Shown here one piece after another: positions 1 to 12,200 of a stretch of 64,000 nt of DNA (position 1 is its first letter; every line of letters begins with the position of its first letter). This DNA comes from Lichenostomus cassidix (Eukaryota > Chordata > Aves > Passeriformes > Meliphagidae), in contig CM039184.1 of assembly GCA_008360975.2 (NCBI GenBank), forward strand, positions 69,543,056-69,607,055. The letters are read 5' to 3'. A model generated the notes under the pieces. The model was not told where the DNA came from. It did no database searches and worked only from the letters and a program-made list of their open reading frames with translations. The position numbers and the translations under genes are program-made.

Positions 1-1868
1 TGTCTCTTATTGTCACAAGAGCTCTGTTCTATACTCTGAAATTCTCACTTGTATTTTAAAAAAGAGTATCTTTAACAATCATCACTACCATGGCTCAAGG
101 AGAAGATAAACATACAGCTAAAAATATGAAGGAACTGGTTGATTCATACTTTGTGTTATCATGCTAATGTGTCAGATTCATTTCAAGAGCATCTCCAAAA
201 GATAATTTTTCCATTGGTGTCCACCTGCAGACTGCAGGTCCCTAGAGCAATTTGGAATTATTTTCTCTATTCATTTACAATTTATTGACAGTTTTTAAGG
301 ATCCTTGGTTCTGAGTCAAGAGTCTTAGAAAGAAGGATCAGCTATCTTATATAAACTTTCCTAAATACACAGTTATCTATCACATCAAATACATAATTTC
401 AAGAGGTCTAGTAAAGAAAATAAGAGTTTAACACAGTGTCTATATAAGTGTTTAGTTTTATCACAACTATTCCTCAGCAAGGTTCATTTGTGTAAAAAAC
501 TAACTTGAAAGGGACTCATCACAGAGATGTTTTCTTACTAGAGATATAGTACAGTGTCTATGGAGTTCATTGGTCCTTTTCCAAATGTAGCTCAATTTGC
601 GGCATTTATATCAGTAGCAGAATTTCTTTGCTAAAATAATGATTTATGGGGAGGACAGTTTGGCCAGTGTCACCATGTGTCACAAACTTATTTCAAGCTA
701 AATCCCTTTTTAAAAACAGGTAGTCTCTAGCCAAATTTGCATTAAAACTGCTAAAAATCCTCAAAAAGGTGTAATTAGACTAATTCGTGCATCTTCTATG
801 ACAAGGACAACATCCAATTAATAAAATTTGTACCTGTAACCACATACACAACAGCGTTGCAACAAATTCCAAATGTCTTTAAAGAAAGGTTGAGAAGAGT
901 CTAGAAAAGACAGCATGCCACTTCAGGATAAATTCTGAATCTTCTCTGGTGTACTTTGTTTTGTATTTCTTTGAGTGTTTCCCCAGCATGGGGTTACCCA
1001 TAAGAGCTGTTTAACCCTGACTTTTCTCCTCAAGAAGCCACTTCCCAAATCTGATCATCTCTGCTTGCTGCTGTACCTTGTACTGCTTGATTACACTCCT
1101 TTTAAAACAGGATGGCCAAATCTACTTGCAACATTTAAGAGATCAGGAATTCTACATTTTTTCTGTGTAGTTTATTCCCCCTCACCCCCACCGAAACACT
1201 TGCACAGTAACAGGATTTATTCAGAAAGTGTTGCCCTGATAAGTTTTTGGATGAGAGCAAAGCAAAGTTTTTAGGGTAACATACTATCCACTATGAAACA
1301 ATGCAACAATGTGGTTAGACAAGCTCCTGGGAGCATGACCTAGAAACACGTGAAGCGTATAAAACTGGGTTGCCAAGGTAAACAAAAAAATTTGTCTGTT
1401 TTTCCATTGGTGTACCTATTGCAAACAGCTGATCAGCCAGAGGAGCAGCCAGAACCAGCCACCACTGGAGTCAGCTCCAGGGAAAACAACTGCAGCTTGG
1501 CAAAGCCTCACACACCACACAGGAAAGGGGGCTCAAAGCAGAAGCCTGAGGAAAGCATGGCAACAGGCAATTGTTTCAGCTTTACCTGTCCTCAATACAT
1601 ATACACACCATGAAACATTTTTTTTCTCTCCTTTCTTGTATGGATATGCAGAGGAAAGAGATACTGAAGCTCAGTGTTTATTGAAAACATGAACATTGTA
1701 ACAACTGTAAATGTATTTTCTAACTAACTAGTTTAGCTACATTCTCTATAATTTAAGTAAAGAACAAAGCCCACCTTCATTAAACAAAACAAAGCAGTAG
1801 AAGAGACAGTCCGATGGGTTACAATATCTAAAAAATGTTACCATGCTAAGGAAAAGCTGTGGAGCAGG

Positions 1869-1910
1869 GGAGGAACTACATTGGGAGGAATTACATGTAG
1901 GAGGAACTAG
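1869..1910. repeat. Short imperfect tandem repeat (GGAGGAA-YTA units)
   Basis: Three spaced copies of GGAGGAA(C/T)TA at a 16-18 bp period in SLC2A9 intron 5. Confidence 0.6.
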
Positions 1911-4900
1911 ATGAGTAAACTAGGGAGATACATAAGGTTACAAGGAATATGCCAGAATCAGGCCAGACAACATTCCCCCAAGACAGTAAGTGTAAACTTG
2001 AGCTTTGAAAACGGAAGCTGACAGTGCACTGGCCTTTGCTTTGCAGGAGCAATCTGTCAGGAAGAAAGGGATGGGTGATTCAATTGCAGAATCACAGAAA
2101 CAGAGAGAACAGACACACCTGAAGGGCAGTGTTTGAAGAAGTGACAGGTCTAAGATAGCTCATCCTTACCTTATTATCTGTTTTTTCCTTCAGTCAGACA
2201 TATGGAAAGCTGCACATGCTATACAACCAAAAATGGCCTGAATGAAATAATCATATGGCCAGTAGCAATAATTCAGTGCCCACATTACAGCAGATAACAT
2301 CATTGCACAACTGTGGACCTGCACCAAGTTGTCATCTACAGATGCCATGGCTCCCTGAAGAATTAAGGGCTCTGGCTTACAGAATACAAGATACCAGCAC
2401 ATGAAAATAAGCCCAGAGCTCTCAGCAGCTGGGGTGTTGGGGAGAGGCAGGTCACCAGCACATGAAGGCATTGTGCTCTGTACTCTGATCACCAGCCTGC
2501 TTTTCCATTGTGGAATTTCCCAAACCTTGGTGGGGACACAGCAGATGTGGTTTCTCACAGCTTATGACCTATAATCAGAAGGTCACAATCAGAATTATGA
2601 CTTATAAGAATCAGAATCTTGGATAAAAAGCATTGCTGGGATTTGTTGGATGGGAGGGAATTAATACTGTGGAAAGCAAGTAAGACAATACAGTCACTGC
2701 AGCAGAGGACTGTTGTCACAAGTGCAGCTTTTCTCCTTCAAATAACCACTCTTGGTAAACATTGCATACTAAAGAAACACATTTTAAAATTAGTACCTTT
2801 GGAGGCAACTATGATAAAATTCTATATGCCCAGATTAAAAAAAAAAAAAGTGTTACAATCTTTATTAGATTGTATTTTTTGTTGCATTTGCTCTTTTATA
2901 CTATAATTTAAAAATTGGATATAGTCATATTTGTCCAGTTCATGTCGACATGACAGGACACAGAAAAAAATGTAAATGCATTTCTGCAATATTTCAGACA
3001 AAACATTTCCAGAAACAACAGGAACTGTTTAATATAATTCTATTTTTAACAGTATAATTTCATCTGGGTTATCTGTATAATCTTGTCCTCCTAGGTTCAA
3101 ATCTAACCCAAGAATTATTTCAGAGAATGGCTTACAAGGTGAGAAAGAGATTAAAGAGCTTGTGTTACTAGAGGAGGTGAAATTTAACCTGAAACAAGAT
3201 CACAAGTGATGGGGGGAGGAGAAAGAAAGCACACTGTAGTAGGTGGTGAAAAAAAAACCAAACAAACAACAAACCAGAAACAGAAAGGTACTAAGGAATA
3301 AATAACAGTTGATCAAACGAATTATGAGAGTAAGTTAACAGAACTGGCATGAAAAGGTATTAGAAGGAAATGAGAAGACTGTCAATCCTCAGCACTTCCT
3401 CAGCTTTCTCTTTCCAGTAGAAAGCCTGGGAAAGCTGAAGGAAGAGGAAACAGCCAAGCAGCCTTAAGGCAGTAACCCAGCCAGAGCTGAGCACTGCCCC
3501 TCAGCACTGCACCTGGGGCTGCCAACACGCCTCCTGCTTCACCTCCACCGAGCTTGACAAACAAAAGGTTGCTAAAAAAATCACTTTAGGGCTGCTTAAC
3601 CCACTTGATACAAAAAGCAGTGATGACTTTTGAATTGCCTCAAGTAACACTCATTGCTTCAGAGCTATTTTTATCACAATTCCACATTTAAAGCTGCACG
3701 TTTGCATTTGATAACAGAGGAAATCATCACTTGGGTTGTTAACAAGTGCTTGTTAACACTATACCCCACAGCCAACATAAACACTTTCCTTTTCTGTGGG
3801 GAGACTGCTACAGTACCACTGAAGGCAAAAACCTCATATAATCCACATAAATGCATCAAGCTCCAATTTAAAATTTAAATTTTCTGCTCAAGCTACTTCA
3901 GCCAGGAGTCTGTTCCAAACACCACTCTGATGAATTTCAGCATTCAATTATTCACGCAATATTTATAAAAAGTCATTCTTGTAGCCATATTTTCCTTGAG
4001 ATTAAGCCACTCTATTCCTTCTGCAGTTCTCTTTCTTGTGTTAACCCAGTGCAGTCAGTTCCTCTCCCTTCTCTCTGTTTACTTGAGCACACAAGCAATG
4101 TTGCTGTTGCCTCCTCAAAGACAGGACCTCAGCCATGCTGGCAGCCCTTCTCATGTCCATTCCTTTTGCAAAGAGTCTTCTAGCAAGATGCCCAACCCTG
4201 GTTTTGCCCCTCCTCTCTTCAAAACCAACAATGCTTAGATATTATGGCAAATAACCTCTTAGATATTTGCTCAATTTACAAGTGATAGATACATGATGGA
4301 GCTCAGTGCAAAACTTGTGAAACCATGACAGAAGACAAGTATTTGTAAGTAGTATCATTTACAACAAATTTTGATGAGAAATAAACAACTGCAGAGCAAC
4401 AAAATAAAATCTACCTCCCACTGAAGGAGTTTCAATGGGAACTCTTCAAAGATAGGGAAGAAAATCCTGGCTTGACTGAGACTGAGAAAAATAAAGAGAA
4501 AATAAAAGCACCCACATGTCCAACTAGAAAATTCAAGCTACCGCAAATAAGTTGGCTGGAAATATTCTGATTCACATCAGCCAAAACTTTGCTCCTTTTA
4601 CATCCTGATGTTACCCATCTTGAAAAGAACTAATTCCACAGATAAAGCATATTTCTTCTTATGTAAATTAATATCTACCTTTAATGTTGTGATATTAATT
4701 AACTTCACACTACGCAGGTTGTAGAAGCAGAAACAAACACTACCTCCATAGTTTGGTAGAGGAAGCAATGGGGATGAAAGGAAGGAAAGAAGAGAAATAA
4801 AACCAGCAAGAATGAGCTGAAATTAAGGAATAAGAGCTTGCATGACACCTCACCTTTTTGTATGCATTTTTCAAAAACCCAAATTGAAAACAAACCTACT

Positions 4901-5384
4901 ACATAAGGGCTGACATATATTTTAAGAAATCAAATTGGCCTCTTGATATTTAATACACTCATTTGTAGCAGACTGGGGTCCAAGGCAAGAGAAGGGACAT
5001 CTGCAGAAGCCACACAACGAAAGTCAGTAAAAGCTGCTTTAATTTTTTTCACAAAATCTGCTGCTTTGGAGGCACAGGGGAGAAATCTATCCTTCAATAA
5101 AGGGTAAATTGAATCAAGCTATTTGCCTCCAGGAGAGCTGAAGAGAATAAATGGACAGAATAAGAAATCTGGTCAGATAATAATAAAAGTGTCAGGGAGG
5201 ATGGTATCATTTATTTACAAAGGAGTTGCATTTAGATGGACAGAGAAAGACAAGCTCCTCTCACTTTTCAACTGTTTACTACTTTTTCTGGCTGTCAGAA
5301 GGGATTCTGAGTTCAAGGCTCATTGTGAGAGGATTGCTGCAGATATTTCCTCTACACTGCCTTGTAGATTTATCTCTGAATGGA

Positions 5385-5450
5385 AAGTATGTGGTTGGAT
5401 CATATGACCCACTGTGGTTCCTTCCAACCTTATCCATTCTCTGACTGTAT
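5385..5450 (+). mobile_element. CR1 LINE 3' end (old fragment)
   Basis: A short degenerate match to the CR1 3' terminus, with GGTTCCTTCCAACCTTATCC followed by ATTCTCTGACTG in place of the usual ATTCTGTGATTCT. It lies in SLC2A9 intron 5, antisense to the gene. Confidence 0.55.
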
Positions 5451-6057
5451 TTCCAAGTGCCAGCCTGAACACAACTCGAGTTCATTTATTCAGAGTAATG
5501 ATGACATCCAGTGGCCACCAAGTTAATCTCAGCTTACGACACCAAGGCAGCCTCTTATCTGAATAGGTAATCTTCCCATAAAGGTATGTATTAACCTCTA
5601 TCACTTAGTCTAAAAGCAGGAATACATTACAAGGAACACTATAATAACTAAGAGTCTTTCCATTCAGGTTCTCAAAGTAACTCTAACCAAGCCTTTTTCA
5701 GTTCTACCTCATACTGAAAAATTAAAAATCAAAAATATAAAAACTCTTCAGCATTTCCATGATGCTCAAAGAAACTGGAAACCAGAAAAAATAAATGTAC
5801 ATCAAGAAAAGGGGGAAAGGGGACCCACACATGGACACACACAAACCACTCAAGCTGTTGAAACTGCTGGCCACAGATACCAAACTTAGGTTCACATTCA
5901 CACTTTTACAGGACATGGAGGAAACTACTTTTCAAAGTGCTTCAAATCAAAACAAAAAAGTTTCTGTTTTCCTCTTTTGTAAAAAACCCAGTCAAAATAT
6001 GAAAATATGACACTTAGAGCATGCTTGTGTTTTTTGACAGAACTGTTAAATACTTAC

Positions 6058-6203
6058 TTGCCCAAATATTTCTGGCAGCCCCAAAACTTGACCGGTGAAA
6101 ACACCAATGCAAATGAAAATTGCTGTGAACTGACCCAATGAACCACGGATTTCCTTAGGAGATATTTCACTCAAATACATGGGAAGAGCACTTAAGGATA
6201 TGC
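6058..6203 (-). CDS. SLC2A9: SLC2A9 coding exon 5 (family signature, helix 5)
   Basis: The exon is 146 bp, with acceptor CCTTTTGTAG and donor CAA|GTAAGT, ending in phase 0. It completes G155 and encodes [24 protein letters not shown] and a hydrophobic helix with [15 protein letters not shown], ending PEIFGQ. The P-x-Y-L-x-E-x-x-P-x-x-x-R-G signature is the sugar-porter hallmark between helices 4 and 5. [11 protein letters not shown] is shared with mammalian GLUT9 and differs from GLUT5/GLUT11. This is the last exon I can find before the left edge. Confidence 0.95.
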
Positions 6204-9200
6204 CTACAAAAGGAAGAACAAAACCCATACATTAAGTAAAAATATCTTTTCATTATGCCAGGTATGCAACAAATTTCTATTGAAAGGAGTCTAAATGGTA
6301 ATCTGCTCATAAGGGTGGCATAAAAACAAGTAAGGAGCAGGATTATATCTATCCACAGATAACATGAATTATTTTCCCTGCATGTCTAATTACTCTCACA
6401 CCATTTAATAACTATGGGACTGATTATCTGTTACAGATCTACAGCAATGTGCGTGGGCTGCTTTTTCATGAGGAGTACCAAAAGTTACTCAGAAATGAGG
6501 ATTTCCAGGAGAATAGATTTTATGTTTTAAATTTGCTCATCCCAAAGCAAGCAAAATCATGTTAGCACTGGGTAAGGAAAAAAAACAACCCAATGCATCA
6601 GCCAGACAGAGCAGACATTGTCAGATGAAGTATTTTTACTGTAAACACTATTAGCAGATGTTCCTCTCAATTACAGCTGCAATAAACTCTTCACAATAGG
6701 CATAAAATAGGAGCTGGAGTTCTGCTCAAAGCCAGGAGAAAACAAATGCATGGCCCTGGTCAGTACAATGACAATGTTTGCACAGCCCCAGAAGTTTAGT
6801 CGTTTGGTGGTAATCTGAGATAAAAATTAGCAGAGACCCTTCCTTCTAGCTGCAAGACTATTCTGGTGCTGCAGTGCCAGAATAATCTTTATTTTGGTCT
6901 TTATGCCTGGTTTACTTTGAAACTGGGAAGACTATACTGCTAGGACAATTGATGAGGTACCAAACCTTCCTTAGTCCTGCTGTAGTGACATGAAGTCCAA
7001 CAGCTTCTAAACACACAGCAGCAAGCAGTGCTAATAAACAGATTATACCCTCCTAGCCAAGGGAGTTTCATGGCATGGAAACAGATACACTCTACCAGGG
7101 CTGGAAGAGGAAAGATGGGGGAAAAACCAGGGTTGTCAGCAGCAGTGACCAAACATTCCAATGTCTTCTCCAAACATCAGATCCTCCAGCCCTTAGCCTG
7201 CTGTTCTCTCCCAGTGAAATCAGTGTGGCTACAGCTAGTCCCTGGAATGCCTCTTTAATGTAAAGCAAGCTCTAACCAGGGGAAAGGAGACAGTTTCTGC
7301 ATGGCACAAGCATTTCAGACATGCAGAGTGTGACCAAAGCTTACCTGCATCAATACCCATGATAATGCGGCCCAGAATGAGCATTTCAAACGACCCTGCC
7401 AGCAAGGAGAGGGACATCAACAGGGCAGCTGCCACTGCAAACACATTGTTGAGCACCAAGGTGCATTTCCTACAAGGAAAAGAGGTTAAGGTAGAAACCA
7501 GCATCATGGCAATTAAATCCAGTTATACTAGAAGCACTCTAAGCTATTATTCTTAAATATCTATAAATAACAAACACTGCCTCCTAGATGTTGTGTAGAG
7601 CTCCGAAAAACAGCACTATACCCACATGGATAGAGTCTGAAACCTACAGCACAGTTTAAAGGAAAACATAACATAGATAACTAAAGAGCTGTACTTCAAA
7701 AGCACAGCAAGGAGCCATCCAATGCATCCTAAAAACCCAAGTGCCAGGCCTGAGGCTCTGTGCATGAATATAAATAAGCATACTCTGGATAGATGTCTGC
7801 ATGGGGAAACCAAAGAATGTACTTCAAATGGCAATGAGCTGATAAAACTACAGGCACTTTAATACTACATATAGTTTTTTCCACTTTGAGAACTTCTCAA
7901 CCATGATGTATTTATGTCATTGTAATTCATCCTTAAATCCTCCATATTAAAAACATACAGTGAGGAAAATTATTTCCTACTTGTAGAGTTAGTAAAAACA
8001 CTTGGGCTCATTCAAGTAATAAAAATCAACCCTTTTCTAAAAATTGCTGGAATTCACCAAAATACAAATTAACATATTTCTTCCCCACTTTTAAAATTAT
8101 TTAACTCTATAACAGTTAAATAAACAGGTTTTTTTTTTCAAATAAAAGAAGTACTCTTATGGCAAATTATCACTTTGTTAAAAATATGAACAAAATCAGA
8201 AAAACATATTTTAAAATTACAAAAACATCTAAATTTCTCATTTGCCAACAGCTCCACTACATTCAGTTTTCATTTGTCAGAACTTTCTGCTCAAGTTTGA
8301 GGGAGCCATCAATTCAAATGAAGAAGATTGACAAGGAAGGCTGTCTACCTCTTTCCTTTCTAGAGCAGGTAGCAAACAGACCCAGCAGTTCTGATTCTTT
8401 TTAACATGCAGGTATCAGCTGGAAATCTCCCATACATTGAATAAATCACCCAACTGCTCACAACAGATGCATACATTTTTGAAAGGAAATGTTTTTAATA
8501 CTGTCCTAGGTTACAATACAGATGTATTTAGTATTCTATTACCACCAGCTGTGCAGCATTAGCTGTTATCTCCTGCTGTGACTCACCCCTGATAACTGTC
8601 AATGAGCTATCAAGAACCAACTGCATGACTCATGGAATTATCTCATCCTATTGTGAGATGCTCCACCCAGGAGGGAGGAGCCAAGCATTCCCACCTGGAT
8701 ATAACCTGGCCTGGGAACTGCCCAAGGCAGCTCTGTCTGCTGGGTTCCCAGAGGACAAGAGCTACCACTGGAGCTTCAGGTGGAGACCAGACCTTCCACA
8801 GGATCACTGCTTCAACCTAACTGCTTCACTTGGACTGCTGCCATCATCCTGATTAACAGGGTGTCAGGTTGTATCTGACTCTGTCAGTATTTTCTTTGAA
8901 TTATTTCACTTTTTTAAAATTTTTCCTATTAAATTTTAATCCTGACTTGCAATCTCCCACTGGTTTGTTTTCAAACCAATACAAATACTTCTATTTTTAG
9001 TTACTCTTCCTGCTTTCTAGTGAGTTTTGAACACTGAATTAACAATAGGGCTTGAAGATTGAAAAATGAGATACAATTAATTTAAAATCTACACAACACA
9101 GCCATCAAGAGTGATGAGTGTACTATTTGAAACAGATTGTTCAAATGGATATACACTCTGAAATGGCTGAAGTGATATAAATAATGTCCAAAATGGAAAC

Positions 9201-12200
9201 AAAATTTTCATTCAGGTCAAACAAGTCTTATACATTCATCTGAAGATACTATTTTTTTCTCCTTTAATTTGAATAAAAACTACAAAATACACATTTTTTA
9301 AAAAAAAAAGTTGGCCAGCGAACCCTTATACTATGCCGCTGGGAAGAGAAAAGCACAGCCTAACTAAGCATGAAAAAACAAAGGTCTTGACAGGCTGAAA
9401 AGGAAAAACAAGAAAACACACTGTTTAGGGGGTTACTTCATAGTGTCTGTGGCAAGGTTTTGGAAGTAAAGGGGCTGCAGGGGTGACTTCTGTGAGGAGA
9501 TGGGAGGAGGGCACAATAAGGTCAGTGGGGCAGAGGGTGATCCAGACCTGAGCAGGGACATTCCCAGAGGGACTGTGGTCCATGGGAACTCACACTGGAG
9601 CACAGGAGGGGTGAGAAACAAGGAGTGCACAGGGAAGTTGCTATACACTGAGCCCAAACCCTTTCACTGTCCCTTCTCTCACTGAAGGCACTGGGTGTGC
9701 TCACTGGCTGTGGGACCAAGGGGAAGGAGAGCAGCCTGTTGTGATGCTCAGCCTAAAATATCTCCATAGCAGTGACCTAAACAATGCCTTGAGCATACTG
9801 CTCTGGGTGCCCTGGATTAGCAACAGCAGACTCTCTTCATTGGAAGAAAAGAATTTAAATTATGAAGTGTTAAAGTCACATCTGAGCATGGGAATTATGA
9901 TTATGTGGATGAAGGTTCCCTTTCAAAAAATTACTCTACATGTCTCTTGAAGTAAATAGGGCCTAGGAATCCAGTAATTTGGAATTTTTGTTTTTAACCT
10001 TACAGCAATATGATTCAAGAGTGTTCTTTTAAAGTCATACATTATTTCTGACTAATGCTTTTAATCCCCCTTAGCTCATTATTCTGTGTCAGTGTAAATG
10101 GATCTCGGCTTCATCATACACACAACCCTCCATCCTACACTTGAGCAATTTAACAGCAAAGTATTTTATTGTTCTGTCAACGTTTCACAATGTGCTCCTC
10201 AATTACCATAATGATGTGTCAGTCTGGGTTCCTAGACCAGACAAACACACTGCAGTGAGAACAGCAAACTCAAGAACCACTCTTTGGTGAGCAGCTTTTA
10301 TTCACACAGCCTCTTCCCAACCCTGCTCCAGATACCCACTGTATCTATAACAGAGCCCTTTTTGTGGCTTAATGGAGATAAACCTAATAAACAGGAACAG
10401 AGATTGCAAGTGTAAAGGTCTGCCCTGGAAATCTGACCAGCTCCAACCAAAGTGGTGTATCTAAAACAGAGACCAACCTGCACACAAAGCTGGTTTACCC
10501 TTCACTGAAAATTCAAGCCTTCTGTGGACACATTTTTACTTCACTTCATGTAATAAAGACTCAGCAATATTCTGGAAATTAATCAGTCTGAGACAGGCAC
10601 AGTTTCATATTTCTAACAGCTGTGTTAAAGCCAAATGCATGGTTTGGCAGAAGAAATTGAAAACCTAAAAAAAATAAATAATGTGACTATGGAAAATATT
10701 TAAGACTTGAAAATCAAGTGCTGAAATGACAAAATAAATTCATGAAGAAAGGGTAACAGCTAAGAAGACTGACTTGCTGTAAGCATGAAATGGAGGAACC
10801 TGAAAATACCCTCTTTGAAATGAAAAATGAGATATGGACAAGGTGGGAGAATGACAAATAGACCTAGGAAAGTACAGTCTAATGAAAACAGTCAAAATGT
10901 AAAACAGAAAAGTAAGAACACTTGAGATTTATGTTTATATTTAAGCCTCCATGATGGCATTTTCCTGTGATTTAACTGACTAAAAGATATCAAATAATAT
11001 TGAATTTAAAATTAAGGAAAATCCAAATGAGCAGTTATGATGAATGCTACAATGGTGGAGTTTTTCCATTCCCTTTTAAATATAGATAAATTACAAATTA
11101 TTTAAAAATTCTCTTTGAAAGACTGTATGACACAAAAACTTGACAGAAATATCTAGTTACTACCTGCAGCAAAAATGCAAACAACACAACAACAGAAACA
11201 TTCCTTAAATACTCATATTCCCTATGGTCAAGACTTGTTCAAATACTGCATTGTACAGAACATGGATGGCATCACCCCTTCTTGGGGGAGACCACATGTG
11301 AACTTCATCCTAGTCCAGTTATTCAAACTATATATTAAGTTGACACAAGGAAGGAAAAGAAAGAATAAATTTTATTACCATATGACAACAAATGCTGTTA
11401 AGAAGCAAAGGAGATATGTTGATAGCTTTGTTTGTTCACAGTAAGATACTCAGTAGACTCATGAAACAAGAATCTACCAATCCTTTGGGAAATCTTTTCC
11501 ATTTTATGGTATTTTCCTTTGGCACTCTTGACAAGTCACCCTCCTTGACATCCCAGCCCACTGCCCATTCAGAGCAAATGGCTTCTGAGACTCAAACAAT
11601 GCATAGTAAGTTTTCAGGATTTAAAGATGTTTAATTTTTTTTCTTAAATAAAAGTAAAGCCTTCTAGAGACACTAAGTGAGAACTGCTTTAGAAAATGCA
11701 AGTTTTCCAGAGCACTTACCTTCCAAAGAACTTCACAATTGGGGTAACAATAATGGCACCCACAAGGCCACCGATGGCAAAAATAGAAACTGTGATGGAC
11801 CAGAGGAGTGTCAGTGTGCCTTCATCCACTGAGAAGCCATATCTCCTCTCCCAAGTCTCATTGTAAAACTTCTTGATATACTGAAAGAAAATACATAATA
11901 AAAATGCGTGTGAAAAAAAATCACACTTTAAGAATACAATTGAGAGAAACAGAATTAAAAAACAAAACAAAAAAAAACCCAGTAGCTTGCTTGAAGGAAT
12001 TGCTCTTCTATCTCCCTCCTCCAAAAAAAGGGGCCTCATTTGTACAAACAACTGCAATAAAACTAACTGAATCAGTCCAAGCATATATACAAATAACTAT
12101 AAGGCAGTCACAAACAGGGTGGGCAAAAAATCCCACAGGTAGATAGGAATATTCAGGACTAGATCACTCTTTAGCCTTTAATGTGCCAAAGTTTACACTC

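Larger units (their letters stand above)
1..6057 (-). other. SLC2A9 intron 5 (5' part; continues beyond window)
   Basis: The donor GTAAGT lies at 6057-6052. Reading leftward on the minus strand, I found no segment encoding the expected next GLUT9 stretch (the W-P-Y-L-F-G and P-D-S-P-R-Y-L-L region), so the intron is at least 6 kb long. It holds an old CR1 3' end (about 5385-5450), a short imperfect tandem repeat (about 1869-1910) and poly-A/AAAC-type tracts near 2840 and 3249. The rest is unstructured AT-rich sequence. Confidence 0.7.
7470..11719 (-). other. SLC2A9 intron 3
   Basis: This 4.25-kb intron contains a complete solo LTR (8502-8983), a GC-rich ERV-like stretch (about 9430-9730) and a possible LTR fragment on the minus strand (about 10215-10500). 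The rest is AT-rich with no further structure seen. Confidence 0.8.

Noticed and set aside
2190..2558. 122-codon minus-strand frame in SLC2A9 intron 5
   Set aside because: I checked it as a possible next SLC2A9 exon. It lacks the expected W-P-Y-L and P-E/D-S-P-R-Y motifs and suitable splice phase.
3090..3104. GGTTCAAATCT, resembling a tRNA B box
   Set aside because: No A box, acceptor stem or cloverleaf could be drawn around it.
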